From: an uncultured Prevotellaceae bacterium
GTDB taxonomy: Bacteria > Bacteroidota > Bacteroidia > Bacteroidales > Bacteroidaceae
Assembly: GCA_900313845.1 (NCBI GenBank)
Contig: OMTC01000239.1
Coordinates: 1-7,014, forward strand
DNA: 7,014 bases
Direction: 5' to 3'
The first letter of the stretch is position 1. Each line of letters starts with the position of its first letter. The notes under the pieces are model-generated. The model made no database searches. It was not told where the DNA came from and was given only the letters and a program-made list of their open reading frames with translations. Of the stretch, positions 6,266 through 7,014 are shown piece by piece. The position numbers and the translations under genes were made by a program.

Positions 6266-6427
6266 AATTGAATGATTGGGGGAGTAGTTATCAAATACGA
6301 AAATTCTTGTAACATATCAGAAACTGAAAAACACAAAATCAACGTATCTTTGCAATCGAAGTAGTTTTGGCAACCATACTGTGCCAAGACGAAAAAAGCC
6401 TTTGTATAAAAATAAATTCATTTGCTT
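6266..6427 (+). promoter_or_regulatory. Leader and candidate promoter of the GH43 gene
   Basis: Within this 162-bp gap TATCTTTG (6345-6352) is an exact match to TAnnTTTG, though the -33 position (around 6323-6326, ACTG) is poor. A start near 6358 would give a leader of about 70 nt. No intrinsic terminator is visible after the GH127 stop, so read-through from GH127 is possible as well as an independent start. Confidence 0.45.
6367..6387 (+). promoter_or_regulatory. TTGGCA-N9-TGCCAA inverted repeat in the GH43 leader
   Basis: TTGGCA (6367-6372) and TGCCAA (6382-6387) are perfect inverted repeats separated by 9 bp, just downstream of the predicted GH43 transcription start. As RNA the stem extends by a U-G and a U-A pair. 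There is no U-run after it, so it is not a terminator. It could be an operator or a leader hairpin; no specific regulator can be named. Confidence 0.35.
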
Positions 6428-7014
6428 ATGATACGTAAACTTTTTTCTTTCACAAAATTCATCGTTCTCGCTTCACTCTTCTCGCTGAACGCTTCGCTTT
6501 CTGCCGATGCGCAAGGCTATCGCAATCCTATTATCTATGCTGATGTGCCAGATATGTCGATTTGCCGAGTGGGTGACTATTACTACCTGATTAGCACCAC
6601 CATGCACCTCATGCCAGGTGCGCCAGTGATGCGTTCCAGCGATATGCAACATTGGGAAACCATTTCCTATGTATTCCCTCGTATCGACGACGGACCTCGT
6701 TACGACTTGCTTGACCACGAAAGCGCGTATGGACAGGGTCAATGGGCTTCTTCCATCCGCTACCACAACGGTCAGTTCTATGTGTGGTTCACTGCCAACG
6801 GGGCACCAGGGAAAGGATTTATCTACACCGCCAAAGATGCTGCAGGACCTTGGACTCTCCTCTCACGTCCAAAGCACATGCACGATGGTTCGCTCTTCTT
6901 CGACGATGATGGCAAGGTGTATGTTTTCTGCGAGACGGGACGACTCATCGAACTCAACGAGGACTTGAGCGACCAGAAACCTGGAGGCATCAATAAGATT
7001 CTCTTTGAGCGCGA
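6428..7014 (+). CDS. GH43 glycosidase, N-terminal part (runs off the window); arabinofuranosidase/xylosidase type
   Basis: 195 residues are visible with no stop. MIRKLFSFTKFIVLASLFSL begins a signal peptide with likely cleavage at ADA|Q (28/29). NPIIYADVPDMSICRVGDYYYLISTTMH is the first blade of a GH43 five-bladed propeller. D42, in VPDMS, aligns with the catalytic base of PDPS-type members. D153 in HMHDGSLFFDDDGKVYVF aligns with the pKa-modulating Asp. The general acid Glu, normally in an E-G/A-x-H-type motif, would lie beyond 7014. The ADVPD and STTMHLMPG wording resembles the subfamily around GH43_12, whose members are mainly alpha-L-arabinofuranosidases or beta-xylosidases; the subfamily is from memory. 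It lies 162 bp downstream of GH127 on the same strand and probably belongs to the same locus. Activity cannot be fixed from this fragment. Confidence 0.88.
   Translation, partial: MIRKLFSFTKFIVLASLFSLNASLSADAQGYRNPIIYADVPDMSICRVGDYYYLISTTMHLMPGAPVMRSSDMQHWETISYVFPRIDDGPRYDLLDHESAYGQGQWASSIRYHNGQFYVWFTANGAPGKGFIYTAKDAAGPWTLLSRPKHMHDGSLFFDDDGKVYVFCETGRLIELNEDLSDQKPGGINKILFER

Noticed and set aside
6401..6424. Second GH43 promoter close to the ATG
   Set aside because: TTTG (6401-6404) and TTCATTTG (6417-6424) are only 12 bp apart and would leave almost no leader.

Overview
The window looks like a piece of a plant-polysaccharide utilization region from a member of the Bacteroidales, most like Prevotella or a close relative. 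The evidence is: secreted glycoside hydrolases with signal peptides ending in Ala-Gln; TAnnTTTG-type promoter elements and no well-placed Shine-Dalgarno sequences; AT-rich intergenic DNA; and short C-terminal tails (…DGIYSLQGKR…LPHGVYL, …NIVNGKKVLVK) typical of secreted proteins in this group. No taxonomic marker gene is present, so the assignment rests on style.

Layout. 1-183 is AT-rich non-coding DNA dominated by a perfect 24-bp inverted repeat (28-51 / 121-144). 184-2682 on the minus strand is a GH27 enzyme whose C-terminal beta-sandwich is interrupted by two tandem NPCBM-like modules. A usual galactose-recognition Asp is replaced by Ile, which points to beta-L-arabinopyranosidase rather than alpha-galactosidase. 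2683-3110 is a divergent intergenic region holding a palindrome over the likely GH27 promoter, a strong minus-strand intrinsic terminator, a possible small-RNA unit, and a good promoter for the next gene. 3111-6265 on the plus strand is a GH127 (beta-L-arabinofuranosidase family) gene broken by a perfect 35-bp tandem duplication at 3304-3373. Removing one copy restores a 1039-residue secreted enzyme with all catalytic and zinc-binding residues. 6266-6427 holds a candidate promoter and a small inverted repeat. 6428-7014 is the first 195 residues of a GH43 enzyme that runs off the window.

Together the three enzymes would act outside the cytoplasm on L-arabinose decorations: beta-L-arabinopyranose (GH27), beta-L-arabinofuranose (GH127) and alpha-L-arabinofuranose or xylose (GH43). 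That fits arabinogalactan, pectin side chains or hydroxyproline-rich glycoprotein glycans. No SusC/SusD pair or regulator lies in the window. The most notable points are the reversible-looking 35-bp duplication, the Ile substitution in GH27, and the self-contained minus-strand promoter-terminator unit between the divergent genes.
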